64,000 nucleotides of DNA from Propionibacteriaceae bacterium (lineage in GTDB: Bacteria; Actinomycetota; Actinomycetes; Propionibacteriales; Propionibacteriaceae), in NCBI GenBank assembly GCA_017306015.1, contig JAFKJK010000026.1:1-64000 (forward strand), given 5' to 3'. Positions 1 through 8,587 of the stretch are shown here, one piece after another. Positions within the stretch are counted from its first letter, which is position 1. Every line of letters begins with the position of its first letter. A program made the translations under genes and the position numbers. The notes below the pieces were generated by a model that made no database searches, had not been told where the DNA came from, and worked only from the letters and a program-made list of their open reading frames with translations.

Positions 1-106
1 GCTGCGGGCGGCGACCAAGGAACTGGACGCCGCGGTCGACCGGCAGGCCGTCGCCCGGCGCCGCGCCGAACATGCCCGCCGACAGGCCGGGGAGCGTCCG
101 TCCTGA
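1..106 (+). CDS. C-terminal end of an unidentified protein (truncated by window edge)
   Basis: An open frame enters from the left edge in frame 2 and ends at a TGA at 104-106. The last 34 residues are helical and Arg/Ala rich (ending RQAGERPS). Codon use looks like that of the neighbouring genes, so this is probably the true end of a gene lying mostly outside the window. No family can be recognised from so short a tail. Confidence 0.45.
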   Translation, partial: LRAATKELDAAVDRQAVARRRAEHARRQAGERPS

Positions 107-127
107 CAGCCCCGGCATCGCCGTACG

Positions 128-541
128 TCACTGGCCGGGGCCAGACCTGCCCGGTGCGCCCGACGAGGTCGCGAGTTCGCGCTGACGGTACTTCGGCAGC
201 TTGGCGACGACGACCTCGTAGGCGATGTCGGCGAGTTCGAGGATCTCGTCCTGGGGCACGCGGCCGGCCAACGGCAGGCTGTTGAAGTACGGCTGCTGGA
301 CCGGCGGGCAGTGGTAGCCACGCACCACCACGCCCGGGTAGAGCGCGCGGTACTCCGTCGCCGTGAGCGGGTCGCAACTCAGCGTCGCAGTCGGGACGCC
401 GCGCAACGTGAAGACCTGGGCGAACACCCGTCCCGACGGCTGCGTCGGCGCCCTCACCTTCGCCACGGCCACCCCGGGCCCGAAGGGGTAGTCGAGGTAT
501 GCGCCGGGCTTCGCGAGGCAGTAGTCCAGGAGCACGTCCAT
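128..541 (-). CDS. MmcQ/YjbR family protein
   Basis: A 137-aa protein of the MmcQ/YjbR family, a small single-domain group with a double-wing DNA-binding-like fold and unsettled biological role. The N-terminus has the typical pattern of an aspartate-rich start, CLAKPGA, then a DYPFGPG turn. The C-terminal half carries the conserved YHCPP and YFNSLPL segments and ends with an amphipathic helix before a polar tail. I chose the ATG at 541 because family members start MDxLLxYC; an in-frame GTG 15 nt upstream is possible. The gene stands alone, 45 nt downstream of the acyl-CoA ligase on the same strand. Confidence 0.75.
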   Translation of the reverse strand: MDVLLDYCLAKPGAYLDYPFGPGVAVAKVRAPTQPSGRVFAQVFTLRGVPTATLSCDPLTATEYRALYPGVVVRGYHCPPVQQPYFNSLPLAGRVPQDEILELADIAYEVVVAKLPKYRQRELATSSGAPGRSGPGQ

Positions 542-586
542 GTCCACGCCGAGCACTCTAGGTCGCTCGACCGACAGTGGACGGCC

Positions 587-2287
587 TCACTCCGCCCGGG
601 CCAGCTCCTCCTGCTCGAGCTGGGTGTAGGCGATCTTCCCGACCAGCGTCGTCGGCAACGCCTCGCGGAACTCGATGCTGCGCGGCACTGCCCACCGCAT
701 CAGGTGCTTCCTGCAGTGCGCCACCAGCTCGTCGCGCAGCCTGTCGTCCGCCGAAGCTCCGTCCGCGGGGACGACGAAAGCCTTGACCGAGGACATCTGG
801 TACTCGTCCGGCATGCCGATCACGCAGGCTCTGCGCACCTTCGGATGGGCTTCCAGCACCTGCTCGACCTGCGCGGGGTACACCGAGACCCCGGACACCT
901 TGATGATCCGCTTGCTGCGTCCCTTGAAGTACAGGTAGCCGTCCGCGTCCATCGCGCCGATGTCGCCGGTGTGCAGCCAGGTCCGGCCGTCCTCGTGCCG
1001 ACGCAGCGTGGACGCGGTCGCCTCCGCGTCGTTCAGGTAGCCCTGCATCAGCGTCGGGCCGGTCACGCAGATCTCGCCGTCGGTGCCGTACGGCAGCTCC
1101 GTCCCGGACGGGTCGGCGACCTTGACCCACATTCCCGGGATCGGGATCCCGATCGAGTTCTCCCGGTAGTGGTGTGCGGGCGAGACGGTGCACGCCGTCA
1201 CGCATTCGGTCAGGCCATAGCCCTCCATCAGCTCCACCCTGCTGCCCTGCGCCGCGATCGCCTCGTCGAACCGCTGCTTCAGCGCGCTGGTCAGCGAGTC
1301 GCCCCCGGAGTAGGCCCCCCGCAGCGACTCGAACGACACCTTCGCGAACTTCTCGTCGGCCAGCAGCGCCTGGAACAGGGTCGGCACCCCGGCGATGAAG
1401 GACGGCGAGTGCCTGATCAGGTTGTCGATGTAGATCCGCGCGCTGAACTCGGGCACCAGGATCGCGAACGCTCCCGTCGTCAGCGGGGTGTGGATGCACA
1501 ATCCCAGCCCGAAACCGTGGAACACCGGCAGGATCGCCAGCACGCTGTTGCCCGGCTGGAAGTCGGTGATCGCCGTCATCGCGACCGCCAGCGCGTTGAA
1601 GTTCGTGCTGGACAGCCCGATGCCCTTCGGCAGCGCGGACGTCCCGCCGCTGAACAGGACCACCGCCGTCTCCGCCGGGTCGGACGGACGTTCGTACGGA
1701 CGCAGCTCCCCGGCATCGGCCGGCTTCAGGAACTCGCGCCACCGGACCACCCGTGGGTCGTCCTTGGGGACCGGGGCGATCTTGCGTCCCTTGGTGACCT
1801 TGAAGCCGAGCTTCTTGGCGTTGCTGAGGTAGTCGGAGAACTGGCAGATCAGCAGCCTGGTCGCCGAGGTCTCGGCGAGGATGTCGCGGAACCGGCCGTA
1901 GAACATGTCCATCGTGACGGCCCAGGTGCTTCCGGTCTCGTTGAGGTAGTGCTTGAGCTCGTCCGGGGACGACAGCGGATGCGTCATCACGGCCCGGGCG
2001 CCGATCCGGTTCAGCGCATAGAACAGGACGATCGCGTTCGGCACGTTCGGCATCGACAGGGTCACCGAGTCGCCCGGACGGATTCCGTGGGCCAGCAGCG
2101 CCTCCGCGCAGCGGTCGATGTCCGCCAGCAGGCTGCGGTAGCTGATCCGGCGGCCGACGTAGATCAGGGCCGTGTTGTCGGCGAAGCGCTCCGCTGTCCG
2201 GGCCACCAGCTCGTACATGGTCGCGTCGGGCACGGTGACGTCAGCGGGCAGGTCGCCGTAGAAGGCGAGCCAGGGGCGGTCGGGCAT
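587..2287 (-). CDS. AMP-forming acyl-CoA ligase (fatty-acyl-CoA synthetase type)
   Basis: A 566-aa member of the ANL adenylating superfamily, which activates a carboxylic acid with ATP to an acyl-AMP and then transfers it to CoA. The P-loop-like motif SGGTSALPKG lies at 213-222. The MEGYGLTE core follows, then HTGDIGAMDADGYLYFKGR and the hinge KRIIKVSGVSVYPAQVE. The C-terminal catalytic lysine is in VGKIAYTQLE. Length and motif order are normal for a medium/long-chain ligase; the acid substrate cannot be read from sequence. It starts 12 nt after the stop of an E2-type acyltransferase, so the two are almost certainly co-transcribed: ligase makes the acyl-CoA, neighbour transfers the acyl group. 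Confidence 0.85.
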   Translation of the reverse strand: MPDRPWLAFYGDLPADVTVPDATMYELVARTAERFADNTALIYVGRRISYRSLLADIDRCAEALLAHGIRPGDSVTLSMPNVPNAIVLFYALNRIGARAVMTHPLSSPDELKHYLNETGSTWAVTMDMFYGRFRDILAETSATRLLICQFSDYLSNAKKLGFKVTKGRKIAPVPKDDPRVVRWREFLKPADAGELRPYERPSDPAETAVVLFSGGTSALPKGIGLSSTNFNALAVAMTAITDFQPGNSVLAILPVFHGFGLGLCIHTPLTTGAFAILVPEFSARIYIDNLIRHSPSFIAGVPTLFQALLADEKFAKVSFESLRGAYSGGDSLTSALKQRFDEAIAAQGSRVELMEGYGLTECVTACTVSPAHHYRENSIGIPIPGMWVKVADPSGTELPYGTDGEICVTGPTLMQGYLNDAEATASTLRRHEDGRTWLHTGDIGAMDADGYLYFKGRSKRIIKVSGVSVYPAQVEQVLEAHPKVRRACVIGMPDEYQMSSVKAFVVPADGASADDRLRDELVAHCRKHLMRWAVPRSIEFREALPTTLVGKIAYTQLEQEELARAE

Positions 2288-2299
2288 CGTTGCTCCGTC

Positions 2300-3145
2300 C
2301 TAGATTCGCCGGAGCTGGTCCGGCTCGTTCAGGTACTGGTCGAACAGTTCCAGGGCGCGGGCGTCGTAGTAGCCGTCCGCGATTCGCTCGTCGAGTGCGA
2401 TCTTGAGCTCCATCGTCCGCCGGACGGCCGGGTTGCCGTCCGGGCCGACCACGACCGTCGGCTTGATCTTGCCGATGGTGACGAACAGGCTGCAGGTGCC
2501 CCACTCGAACAGGTGGTGGTACGCCGCGCCCATGCCGACGCTGCCGAGGTTGGCGATGTAGGCACTGCAGCGCAGCGGGTCGATCCCGCGGAGGAAGCCG
2601 GGGGTGTCGAGGTAGAAGTCCCAGGTCTCCAGCGCCTTCACCGCCAGCCGCAGCACACCGCGGGGCAGGTGCAGGAACAACTCGACCAGGCGGTCGTCGC
2701 TCTTCTGTTCGCCGGACTTCGCCACCGTGATCTCGCCGCGGATCCTCCGCAGCGCCTCCGTCGCGTCGTCGCCCGGCCTGATCTTCACGAAGACGTTCGT
2801 CTCCGAGCTGTCCAGGGTGTACTGCCGGCGGGCGACGAACGAGAGCTCGACGTTGTCGCGCTGGTACAGCCGGCGGCCGATGATGTACCGGTTCAGGGTC
2901 GGACGCTCGCGCAGGATCCGGACCAGCGCCAGCAGGACGGCCTCGAAGACCGTGATCTGCTCGTCGGTTCCCTTCACCTTCTCCACGTGGGCGAGCAGGT
3001 TCTCCGCGTCCACCACGACGGGGTAGTACGCGATTGACTCGTTGCGGCCCTTCATCAGGTACGGGAACAGCGCGTTCAGGCTCCCTCCCAGGTCGATCCT
3101 GGTGGAGTCGCGACGTCCTCGTCTGCGTGAGTCAGTTCCGGTCAT
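2300..3145 (-). CDS. Stand-alone 2-oxoacid dehydrogenase E2-type acyltransferase domain protein
   Basis: A 281-aa protein with the chloramphenicol acetyltransferase/E2 catalytic fold but no lipoyl or peripheral-subunit-binding domain, so it is not a normal dehydrogenase component. Support comes from the LTVFEAVLLAL-like core helix, the NLGSVGMGAAYHHLFEWG segment (equivalent to the E2 NLG...F strand), and a C-terminal LDERIADGYYDA motif. In true E2 enzymes this last motif is DHRxxDG with a catalytic histidine; here residue 253 is Glu. The activity may therefore differ, or His may come from elsewhere (HH in AYHHLF). It lies directly upstream of an acyl-CoA ligase, suggesting acyl transfer from CoA to an unknown acceptor. 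The start ATG at 3145 is the only good one. Confidence 0.7.
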   Translation of the reverse strand: MTGTDSRRRGRRDSTRIDLGGSLNALFPYLMKGRNESIAYYPVVVDAENLLAHVEKVKGTDEQITVFEAVLLALVRILRERPTLNRYIIGRRLYQRDNVELSFVARRQYTLDSSETNVFVKIRPGDDATEALRRIRGEITVAKSGEQKSDDRLVELFLHLPRGVLRLAVKALETWDFYLDTPGFLRGIDPLRCSAYIANLGSVGMGAAYHHLFEWGTCSLFVTIGKIKPTVVVGPDGNPAVRRTMELKIALDERIADGYYDARALELFDQYLNEPDQLRRI

Positions 3146-3190
3146 GCATATCGGTCCTCGGGTTGTCGGCCTGCGCCGATCATGGAGAGG

Positions 3191-4222
3191 CTAGCCAATG
3201 TTCCCCGCTGGGTCATTCCCCGGACCCCGGCGCGTCGGCTGGGGCACGCGGCGGACGGCCAGCGTCCGGCTGAGCGGCTCCCGTCCCGAGGTGGCGGTGA
3301 CGTCGGAGTAGCGCAATGCCATGGGCTGCAACTCGTAGCCGTCGGGTGGCTCGGCGAGTTCGCCCAGGCGCCGGGACAGCCGCCGCAGCAGCGGTAGCCG
3401 GGCCGCCACCGGAATGGAACTCGGCTGGAACAGCACCTGCACGCTGACGAGCGCCTGGAGCTGGCGCAGCATGCCGACGTACTCCCGGTGCCACTGCTCC
3501 CACCGGCCGCTGCCGTGCAACTCGTGCCGGAGGATGTCTAGGGCGGCGAGGACCGAGAAGACGTTCTTCACCCCGAACTCGCCGGTGACGCTGTCGCTGC
3601 GCAGGCAGTAGTGGTAGTAGGCGCGCCGGGTCTGTGCGACCGTGCCTGCCCTGGCCAGCAGGCGCGGGGTCGTGGCCAGGTCCTCGTACAGGACGCTCGG
3701 GAACGGCGGCTCGTCCGCGAACAGGCTTCGCCGGTAGAGCTTGTCCCACACGAACGCCGGCAACCGGGACGGAGCGAGTGAGCGTCGCGCGGCCTCGTCC
3801 CCGCGGATCACCGGGGTGCGGGGCCAGTAGGGGAAGGGGGCTCGGAGCGGGCCGACGCAGAACCACAGCCCGGAGATCACCACGTCGGCGCCGGTGGCCT
3901 CCGCGATGCCGACGAGGTCCGAGACGAAGTCGGGCTCCACCCAGTCGTCGGCGTCGACGAAGAACACGTACTCGCCGTGGGCGATGCTCACACCGGCGTT
4001 CCGGGCGGGGCCGATGCCGCGGTGGCGCTGGGTGACGACGTGCACCTCCGGGTGCTCGCCGTGGTAGCCGGCCATCACGTCCCCGGAGCCGTCGGTCGAC
4101 CCGTCGTCGACGACGATGACCTCCAGCGGACGGTGGGTCTGCGCGAGCAGCGAGTCCAGGCAGCGGGGGAGCAGCTGGGCCACGTTCCAGACCGGCACCA
4201 CCACGCTCACCAGCGGAGCCAT
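3191..4222 (-). CDS. Family 2 glycosyltransferase
   Basis: A 343-aa inverting GT-A glycosyltransferase of family GT2, using a nucleotide sugar at the cytoplasmic face. The N-terminus is the classic VSVVVPVWN strand, followed by VIVVDDGSTDGS, GIGPARNAG, and a metal-binding DADD at about 90-93. The C-terminal half (from about 200) is acceptor-side and not informative. I chose the ATG at 4222 rather than an upstream in-frame start because a strong GGGAGGTGG ribosome-binding site sits about 6 nt before it and the family begins just before VSVVVP. It is 45 nt upstream of the acyltransferase/ligase pair on the same strand and could share its transcript, which would fit a glycolipid or lipidated glycan product, but that is inference. 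Confidence 0.85.
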   Translation of the reverse strand: MAPLVSVVVPVWNVAQLLPRCLDSLLAQTHRPLEVIVVDDGSTDGSGDVMAGYHGEHPEVHVVTQRHRGIGPARNAGVSIAHGEYVFFVDADDWVEPDFVSDLVGIAEATGADVVISGLWFCVGPLRAPFPYWPRTPVIRGDEAARRSLAPSRLPAFVWDKLYRRSLFADEPPFPSVLYEDLATTPRLLARAGTVAQTRRAYYHYCLRSDSVTGEFGVKNVFSVLAALDILRHELHGSGRWEQWHREYVGMLRQLQALVSVQVLFQPSSIPVAARLPLLRRLSRRLGELAEPPDGYELQPMALRYSDVTATSGREPLSRTLAVRRVPQPTRRGPGNDPAGNIG

Positions 4223-4330
4223 CCGCGTCCACCTCCCTCGACTCAGCATTGTTGCGACTCCGGCCGGGCGGCACGGACCGGTCCTACCAGCGAGACTGTC
4301 CGCACTGGGGATGGCGCTAGCCTGACCCGC

Positions 4331-5611
4331 ATGGCTCCGCACCCGCCTGTGAGGGATCCTCGGCTCCCGCGTCTCGGCGTCCTCTACGACCCGAGCACGG
4401 TCGACCTGGTGCCTCTCGTCCGGGCCGGCAGCGGCAGCTGGCGCACCGTCTGGCTCGTGGACCGGGAGCGGCTGCCGGCGGACACCAGCCTTCGTACCTT
4501 CGAGCGCTTCGGCGAACTGGTCGACATCACCGGACGGCGTCCCGCCGGGATCGGCGAAGAACTAGACGCGCCGCTGGACGGCCTGCTCGCCAGCAACGAC
4601 GCCGACCTGCGTCGAGGCGCCGACCTGGCGTCCGCGCTCGGGATCCGGTTCGCCACCCCGGCCCAGGCGTTCCGCCTCACCGACAAGCCCAGCCAGCGTG
4701 CGGCCTTCCGCGCAGCCGGGATCCCGTCGCCGGAGTGGGTGGCCCTGGCTGCCGGGATCTCGGTGGCGGAGGCTGTCGCGTCGGCTGCGTCCCTCCGCTT
4801 CCCGGTCGTGCTCAAACCGGCCCAGGGTTCCGGAAGCCGGTACACCAGGTCGGTCGCCGATCCGACGGCCCTGGCGCGGGCGCTGACCGAACACGGCGAC
4901 GCGCTGGTCGAGGACCTGGTCCTGGAGGAGCGGATCCCCGACGGCTGGGGCCGCGACGACCGTCCCTGGGCCGACGTCGTGTCCGTGGAGTCGATCCGCG
5001 CCGCCGGACGGATCAGCCACCACGGACTGACCGGACGGTTCGCGCTGCTGCCGGAGTTCCGGGAGACCGGCAACTTCGTACCCGCGGCCGTGCCACCGGC
5101 ACAGTGGCCGGACCTGGCCGACCTCGCCGAGGCTGCGATCCGCAGCCTCGATCCGCCCGACGGCGCCTTCCACACCGAGATCAAGCTGTCGCCGGACGGC
5201 CCGCGCGTCCTCGAGGTGAACGGACGCCTCGGCGGCGGCAGCCTGGTCTGGGGGACCGAGGAGGTCACCGGGCGCTCCCTGCTCCACCTCGCCGGCCGGG
5301 CCGCCCTTGGCCTCCCGATCGGGCCGTCCAGGGGCCTCGACCCGGAGGGCTTCGCGGGGGTCGCCTTCGGCCGGTACTACCAGCCTCCGCTCGGCGCGCA
5401 GGCCGTGCTGGAGGTTGCCGGTCTCGACGCCGCGCGCGCCCTGCCCGGCGTCGAGGACGTGATCGTCTTCCGGCAGCCCGGCTCCCCGGTCGATCCGGAC
5501 GGCGGCTTCATGGCGCACGTCTGCGCGGTCCGCGGCCGCGCCGCCGATCACCAGCACCTTGTCGAACTGGTGGCGCGGATCGACTCGATCGTCTCGATCA
5601 CCTACGCCTGA
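4331..5611 (+). CDS. ATP-grasp family carboxylate-amine ligase-like protein
   Basis: A 426-aa ATP-grasp protein, a fold that activates a carboxylate as acyl phosphate and joins it to an amine or thiol. An N-terminal Rossmann-like preATP region (1-115) leads into the ATP-grasp core: FPVVLKPAQGSGSRYT (lysine and glycine-rich loop), the central region with VEDLV, then FHTEIKLSPDGPRVLEVNGRLGGGS, which holds the acidic Mg-binding residues (E, N) and Arg. The C-terminal 80 residues form a small accessory domain. The substrate is not recognisable. The ATG at 4331 begins 108 nt from the divergent glycosyltransferase start; upstream in-frame starts lie inside that gene and are rejected. Confidence 0.75.
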   Translation: MAPHPPVRDPRLPRLGVLYDPSTVDLVPLVRAGSGSWRTVWLVDRERLPADTSLRTFERFGELVDITGRRPAGIGEELDAPLDGLLASNDADLRRGADLASALGIRFATPAQAFRLTDKPSQRAAFRAAGIPSPEWVALAAGISVAEAVASAASLRFPVVLKPAQGSGSRYTRSVADPTALARALTEHGDALVEDLVLEERIPDGWGRDDRPWADVVSVESIRAAGRISHHGLTGRFALLPEFRETGNFVPAAVPPAQWPDLADLAEAAIRSLDPPDGAFHTEIKLSPDGPRVLEVNGRLGGGSLVWGTEEVTGRSLLHLAGRAALGLPIGPSRGLDPEGFAGVAFGRYYQPPLGAQAVLEVAGLDAARALPGVEDVIVFRQPGSPVDPDGGFMAHVCAVRGRAADHQHLVELVARIDSIVSITYA

Positions 5612-5624
5612 GCGGCCGGCACGA

Positions 5625-6356
5625 CTAGACCATCGGCCAGGGGACGCGCCGTCCGGTGTGGTCGACCGGGAAGCGGCCCGAGCGGGCCAGGAGGCGGGCT
5701 CTCGCCTGCAGCGCGTCGACTTCCTCCGGTTCGATCAGGTCGGCGAGTTCGGGGGGTGCGTCGTGGGCCAGCCGGGCGATCCCGGCGAGCAGGTCGTCGG
5801 GAACCGGGTCGCCCGCGAAGTCCCAGATCACGGTCCGCAGCTTCAGCGGCGCGGCGAAGCACAGGCCGTGGTCGATGCCCCACACCCGGCCGTCCGGGTC
5901 CAGCAGGACATGGCCGGCCTTGCGGTCGGCGTTGTTGGCCACCACGTCGAAGGCCGCCAGCGCCCGGAGTGGGCCGGCCAGGGCCGGATCGTTCGGGTCG
6001 AGGCTGAAGTAGTGGACTCCACCGTCGGCGTCCACGTAGCGCTGCAGTGACCCCGGCCCGACCGGACCGTCGGGGCGCACGACCGTGGGGGGAACCAGGC
6101 CCCAGCCCAGCCACTCGCTGAGCGCGTATGCGGCTCGCTCCCGGCGGTGCAGACCGGGGTCGAAGTCCCACAGCGGTCGCTCGCCCGCCTGCGGCTTGTA
6201 GACGGCGAACTCGCTGACGTCGGCGTCGGCGACCTCGACCAGCAGGCACAGGTTGCTGGACGGGATTCGTCCGACCACCTCGATCGAGCCGGCCGCGAGC
6301 AACTCCAGCACCGGGCCGTCGCCGGCCGATGCCGGCTCGTGGAGATGCGCGACCAC
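5625..6356 (-). CDS. SCO1664 family protein (distant PI3/4-kinase-like fold)
   Basis: A 243-aa member of the SCO1664 family, found mainly in Actinobacteria and noted for distant similarity to phosphatidylinositol 3/4-kinases. The kinase-like signs are AVYKPQAGERPLWDFD (lysine loop), an NNADRKAGHVL catalytic-loop-like segment and GIDHGLCF, in which DHG takes the place of DFG. Function is unknown. It starts with GTG directly abutting the stop codon of the phosphomutase-like gene upstream, so translation is coupled. In many actinobacteria this pair also includes a DUF3090 gene, which is missing here. The gene ends 13 nt from the convergent ATP-grasp gene. Confidence 0.8.
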   Translation of the reverse strand: MVAHLHEPASAGDGPVLELLAAGSIEVVGRIPSSNLCLLVEVADADVSEFAVYKPQAGERPLWDFDPGLHRRERAAYALSEWLGWGLVPPTVVRPDGPVGPGSLQRYVDADGGVHYFSLDPNDPALAGPLRALAAFDVVANNADRKAGHVLLDPDGRVWGIDHGLCFAAPLKLRTVIWDFAGDPVPDDLLAGIARLAHDAPPELADLIEPEEVDALQARARLLARSGRFPVDHTGRRVPWPMV

Positions 6357-7001
6357 TCAGCCACCCCCGTCCAGATCCAGCGGGCCGTGCAGCGAGTTCA
6401 CGGTCAGCACCACCGGGGCGGCGTCCACGGGGAACCGGATCGCCGAGATCGACCCGGTGCCGACGTTGACGCGGTGGAACGAGTCCAGCGGTGCGCCCAT
6501 CGCGAAGGTCAGCGCTGCCCGGATCGGGTCGGCATGGCTGACGCACACGACGAGGTGGCCGGCGTGCTCGGTGCGGAGCCGTTCGAGGGTGGTCACCACC
6601 CGGGCCTGGAGTGCGGCCAGGCTCTCGCCCCCGGGAAACCGGAAGGTTGCCGGAGCGGCCATCAGCGTTCGCCACTCCTTGCGCCGGGACAGCGCGGAAA
6701 GCGACTCACCCGTCCACTCGCCGAAGTCGCACTCCAGCAGGCCGGGCTCCCCGATCGCGGTGAGCCCGGTCGCCGCAGCCGTGGGTGCCGCGGTCTCCAC
6801 CGCCCGCTCCAGCGGGGAGGTGTAGATGGCGGACGGTCTGAGCCCAGCCACGCGTTCGGCCACTCGTTCGGCCTGCCGCAGGCCGTCCTCGGACAGGTGC
6901 AGTCCCGGGGCGCGTCCGGGCAGCACCCGTCCGGTGGTGGGCGTCGTCCCATGCCTGACAAGCAGGATCAGCGCGGCCGTGTCGGCCAACCGCTTGGCCA
7001 T
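6357..7001 (-). CDS. Histidine phosphatase / MSMEG_4193-type putative phosphomutase
   Basis: A 214-aa protein of the histidine phosphatase superfamily. The RHG signature (LLVRHGTTPT, His17) carries the phosphohistidine; YTSPLERAVETA, the LLECDFGEWTGE loop with its acid residue, and the second catalytic histidine in VCVSHADPIRAAL complete the active site. It matches the actinobacterial subgroup that travels with SCO1664-like genes. The start ATG at 7001 places the RHG strand at the normal distance from the N-terminus; a further ATG 42 nt upstream would add an unusual proline-rich leader. It is the first gene of a two-gene unit, divergent from the AAA+ ATPase at 7086. Confidence 0.8.
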   Translation of the reverse strand: MAKRLADTAALILLVRHGTTPTTGRVLPGRAPGLHLSEDGLRQAERVAERVAGLRPSAIYTSPLERAVETAAPTAAATGLTAIGEPGLLECDFGEWTGESLSALSRRKEWRTLMAAPATFRFPGGESLAALQARVVTTLERLRTEHAGHLVVCVSHADPIRAALTFAMGAPLDSFHRVNVGTGSISAIRFPVDAAPVVLTVNSLHGPLDLDGGG

Positions 7002-7085
7002 GGCCGGAGCGTAGCCCGCGATCGGCAGGACAAAACCCGGCAATTGGGCTGCCTATCGCGATCCGGGGGCGGCGGTTAGCGTGAA

Positions 7086-8477
7086 GTGGTGAGTGAGCCC
7101 CCAGCCATCAGCACCGTCGGCGAACTGCGTGCGTCCGGGCAGGTGCAGAAGCATCTGCGCACCGAGCTCCGGGACAACCTGCTGGCCATGATCGCGGCCG
7201 GCGAGGACCCGTGGCCGGGCATGCACGGCTTCAGCCGGACGGTCCTGCCGCAGCTGGAGCGGGCACTGATCGCCGGGCATGACGTCGTCCTGCTGGGGGA
7301 GCGCGGCCAGGGCAAGACCCGGCTGCTGCGGACGCTGGCCGGCCTGCTCGACGAGTGGACGCCGGTGATCGCCGGTGCCGAGCTGGGCGAGCATCCGTAC
7401 GACCCGATCACACCGGCGTCGCGCCGCCGGGCCATGGAGGAAGGCGATGCGCTGCCGGTGACCTGGCGGCACCGCTCCGAGCGGTACGTGGAGAAGCTGG
7501 CCACCCCCGACACCTCGGTGGCCGACCTCGTCGGCGACGTCGACCCGATGAAGGTGGCCGAGGGCCGCCAGCTGGGAGATCCGGAGACCATCCACTACGG
7601 GCTGCTGCCGCGCTCGCATCGGGGAATCGTCGCCATCAACGAGTTGCCCGACCTGGCCGAACGCATCCAGGTGTCGATGCTGAACGTGATGGAGGAGCGG
7701 GACATCCAGATCCGCGGCTACGTGCTGCGGCTGCCGCTGGACGTGCTCGTGGTCGCGTCCGCCAACCCGGAGGACTACACCAACCGCGGCCGGATCATCA
7801 CGCCGCTGAAGGACCGGTTCGGTGCCGAGATCCGCACCCACTACCCGATCGAGCTGGACGACGAGATCGCGGTCATCGCCCAGGAGGCGCACCTGGTCGC
7901 CGAGGTGCCCGAGGTGATCCTGGAGATCCTGGCCCGGTACACCCGTGCGCTTCGCTCGTCCCCGGCGATCAACCAGCGCTCGGGGGTGTCGGCCCGGTTC
8001 GCCATCGCTGGCGCGGAGACGATCGCGGCGTCCGCGCTGCACCGGGCGACCGCACGGGGAGAGGCCGAGGCCGTGGCGCGGCTGGTCGACCTCGAAGCCG
8101 CCGTGGAGGTGCTGGTCGGCAAGCTGGAGTTCGAGTCCGGCGAGGAGGGACGGGAGGACGACATCCTCGTCCATCTACTGCGGACGGCCACCGCCGAGAC
8201 CGTCCGGCAGCGGTTCCGGGGAATCGACTTCGCCCCGCTGGTCGGCGCCCTGGACGGCCGGACGACGGTCGCCACCGGTGAGCAGGTGAGCGCGCGGGAG
8301 TTCCTGTCGGGGCTGCCGTCCCTGGATGGGGCGGACCTCTACGACCAGGTGTGCGAGCGCTTCGACGCCACCTCGGAGGGTGAGCGGGCCAGCGCGATCG
8401 AACTGGCCCTCGAAGGCCTCTACCTCGCCCGCCGCATCTCCAAGGAGTCCGACGACGGCCAGACCATCTACGGGTAG
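7086..8477 (+). CDS. MoxR/Mg-chelatase-type AAA+ ATPase
   Basis: A 463-aa AAA+ ATPase of the chelatase-like clade, probably remodelling or inserting cofactors together with the VWA protein encoded just downstream. The Walker A motif GERGQGKT is at 71-78. Walker B is replaced by a HRGIVAINELPDL segment, followed by the helix-2 insert and sensor 1 in VVASANPEDYTNRGR. The arginine finger region TPLKDRFGAEIRTHYP and the SARFAIAGAE sensor 2 area are present. The C-terminal 120 residues are helical. Start is GTG at 7086 or the adjacent GTG at 7089; neither has a strong ribosome-binding site. The next gene begins 110 nt later, the gap being filled by a palindromic repeat. Confidence 0.8.
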   Translation: MVSEPPAISTVGELRASGQVQKHLRTELRDNLLAMIAAGEDPWPGMHGFSRTVLPQLERALIAGHDVVLLGERGQGKTRLLRTLAGLLDEWTPVIAGAELGEHPYDPITPASRRRAMEEGDALPVTWRHRSERYVEKLATPDTSVADLVGDVDPMKVAEGRQLGDPETIHYGLLPRSHRGIVAINELPDLAERIQVSMLNVMEERDIQIRGYVLRLPLDVLVVASANPEDYTNRGRIITPLKDRFGAEIRTHYPIELDDEIAVIAQEAHLVAEVPEVILEILARYTRALRSSPAINQRSGVSARFAIAGAETIAASALHRATARGEAEAVARLVDLEAAVEVLVGKLEFESGEEGREDDILVHLLRTATAETVRQRFRGIDFAPLVGALDGRTTVATGEQVSAREFLSGLPSLDGADLYDQVCERFDATSEGERASAIELALEGLYLARRISKESDDGQTIYG

Positions 8478-8497
8478 GAGAACGCCGTGCTCGTGAA

Positions 8498-8563
8498 GTT
8501 CGCTCCCGAAAGGGACGTTTGCTCCCGGAATTTCGGTGGCGAACGTCCGTTTCGGGAGCGAAC
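8498..8563. repeat. 66-nt palindromic element between the AAA+ and VWA genes
   Basis: The outer arms (8498-8511 and 8550-8563) are exact 14-nt inverted repeats of GTTCGCTCCCGAAA, and inside them GGACGTTTGC pairs with GCGAACGTCC with one mismatch. Transcribed, this makes a long near-perfect hairpin. It sits between two genes of the same operon, where it might tune transcript stability or the ATPase:VWA ratio. It lacks a T-run, so it is not a typical terminator, and it looks like a small dispersed palindrome. Confidence 0.7.
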
Positions 8564-8587
8564 TCGGGGACGCGGGGGTCGCGGACG

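Noticed and set aside
311..3037. 908-codon open frame on the + strand
   Set aside because: It lies opposite the acyl-CoA ligase and acyltransferase genes, has the Arg/Gln/His-rich composition of an antisense frame, and contains no family motif.
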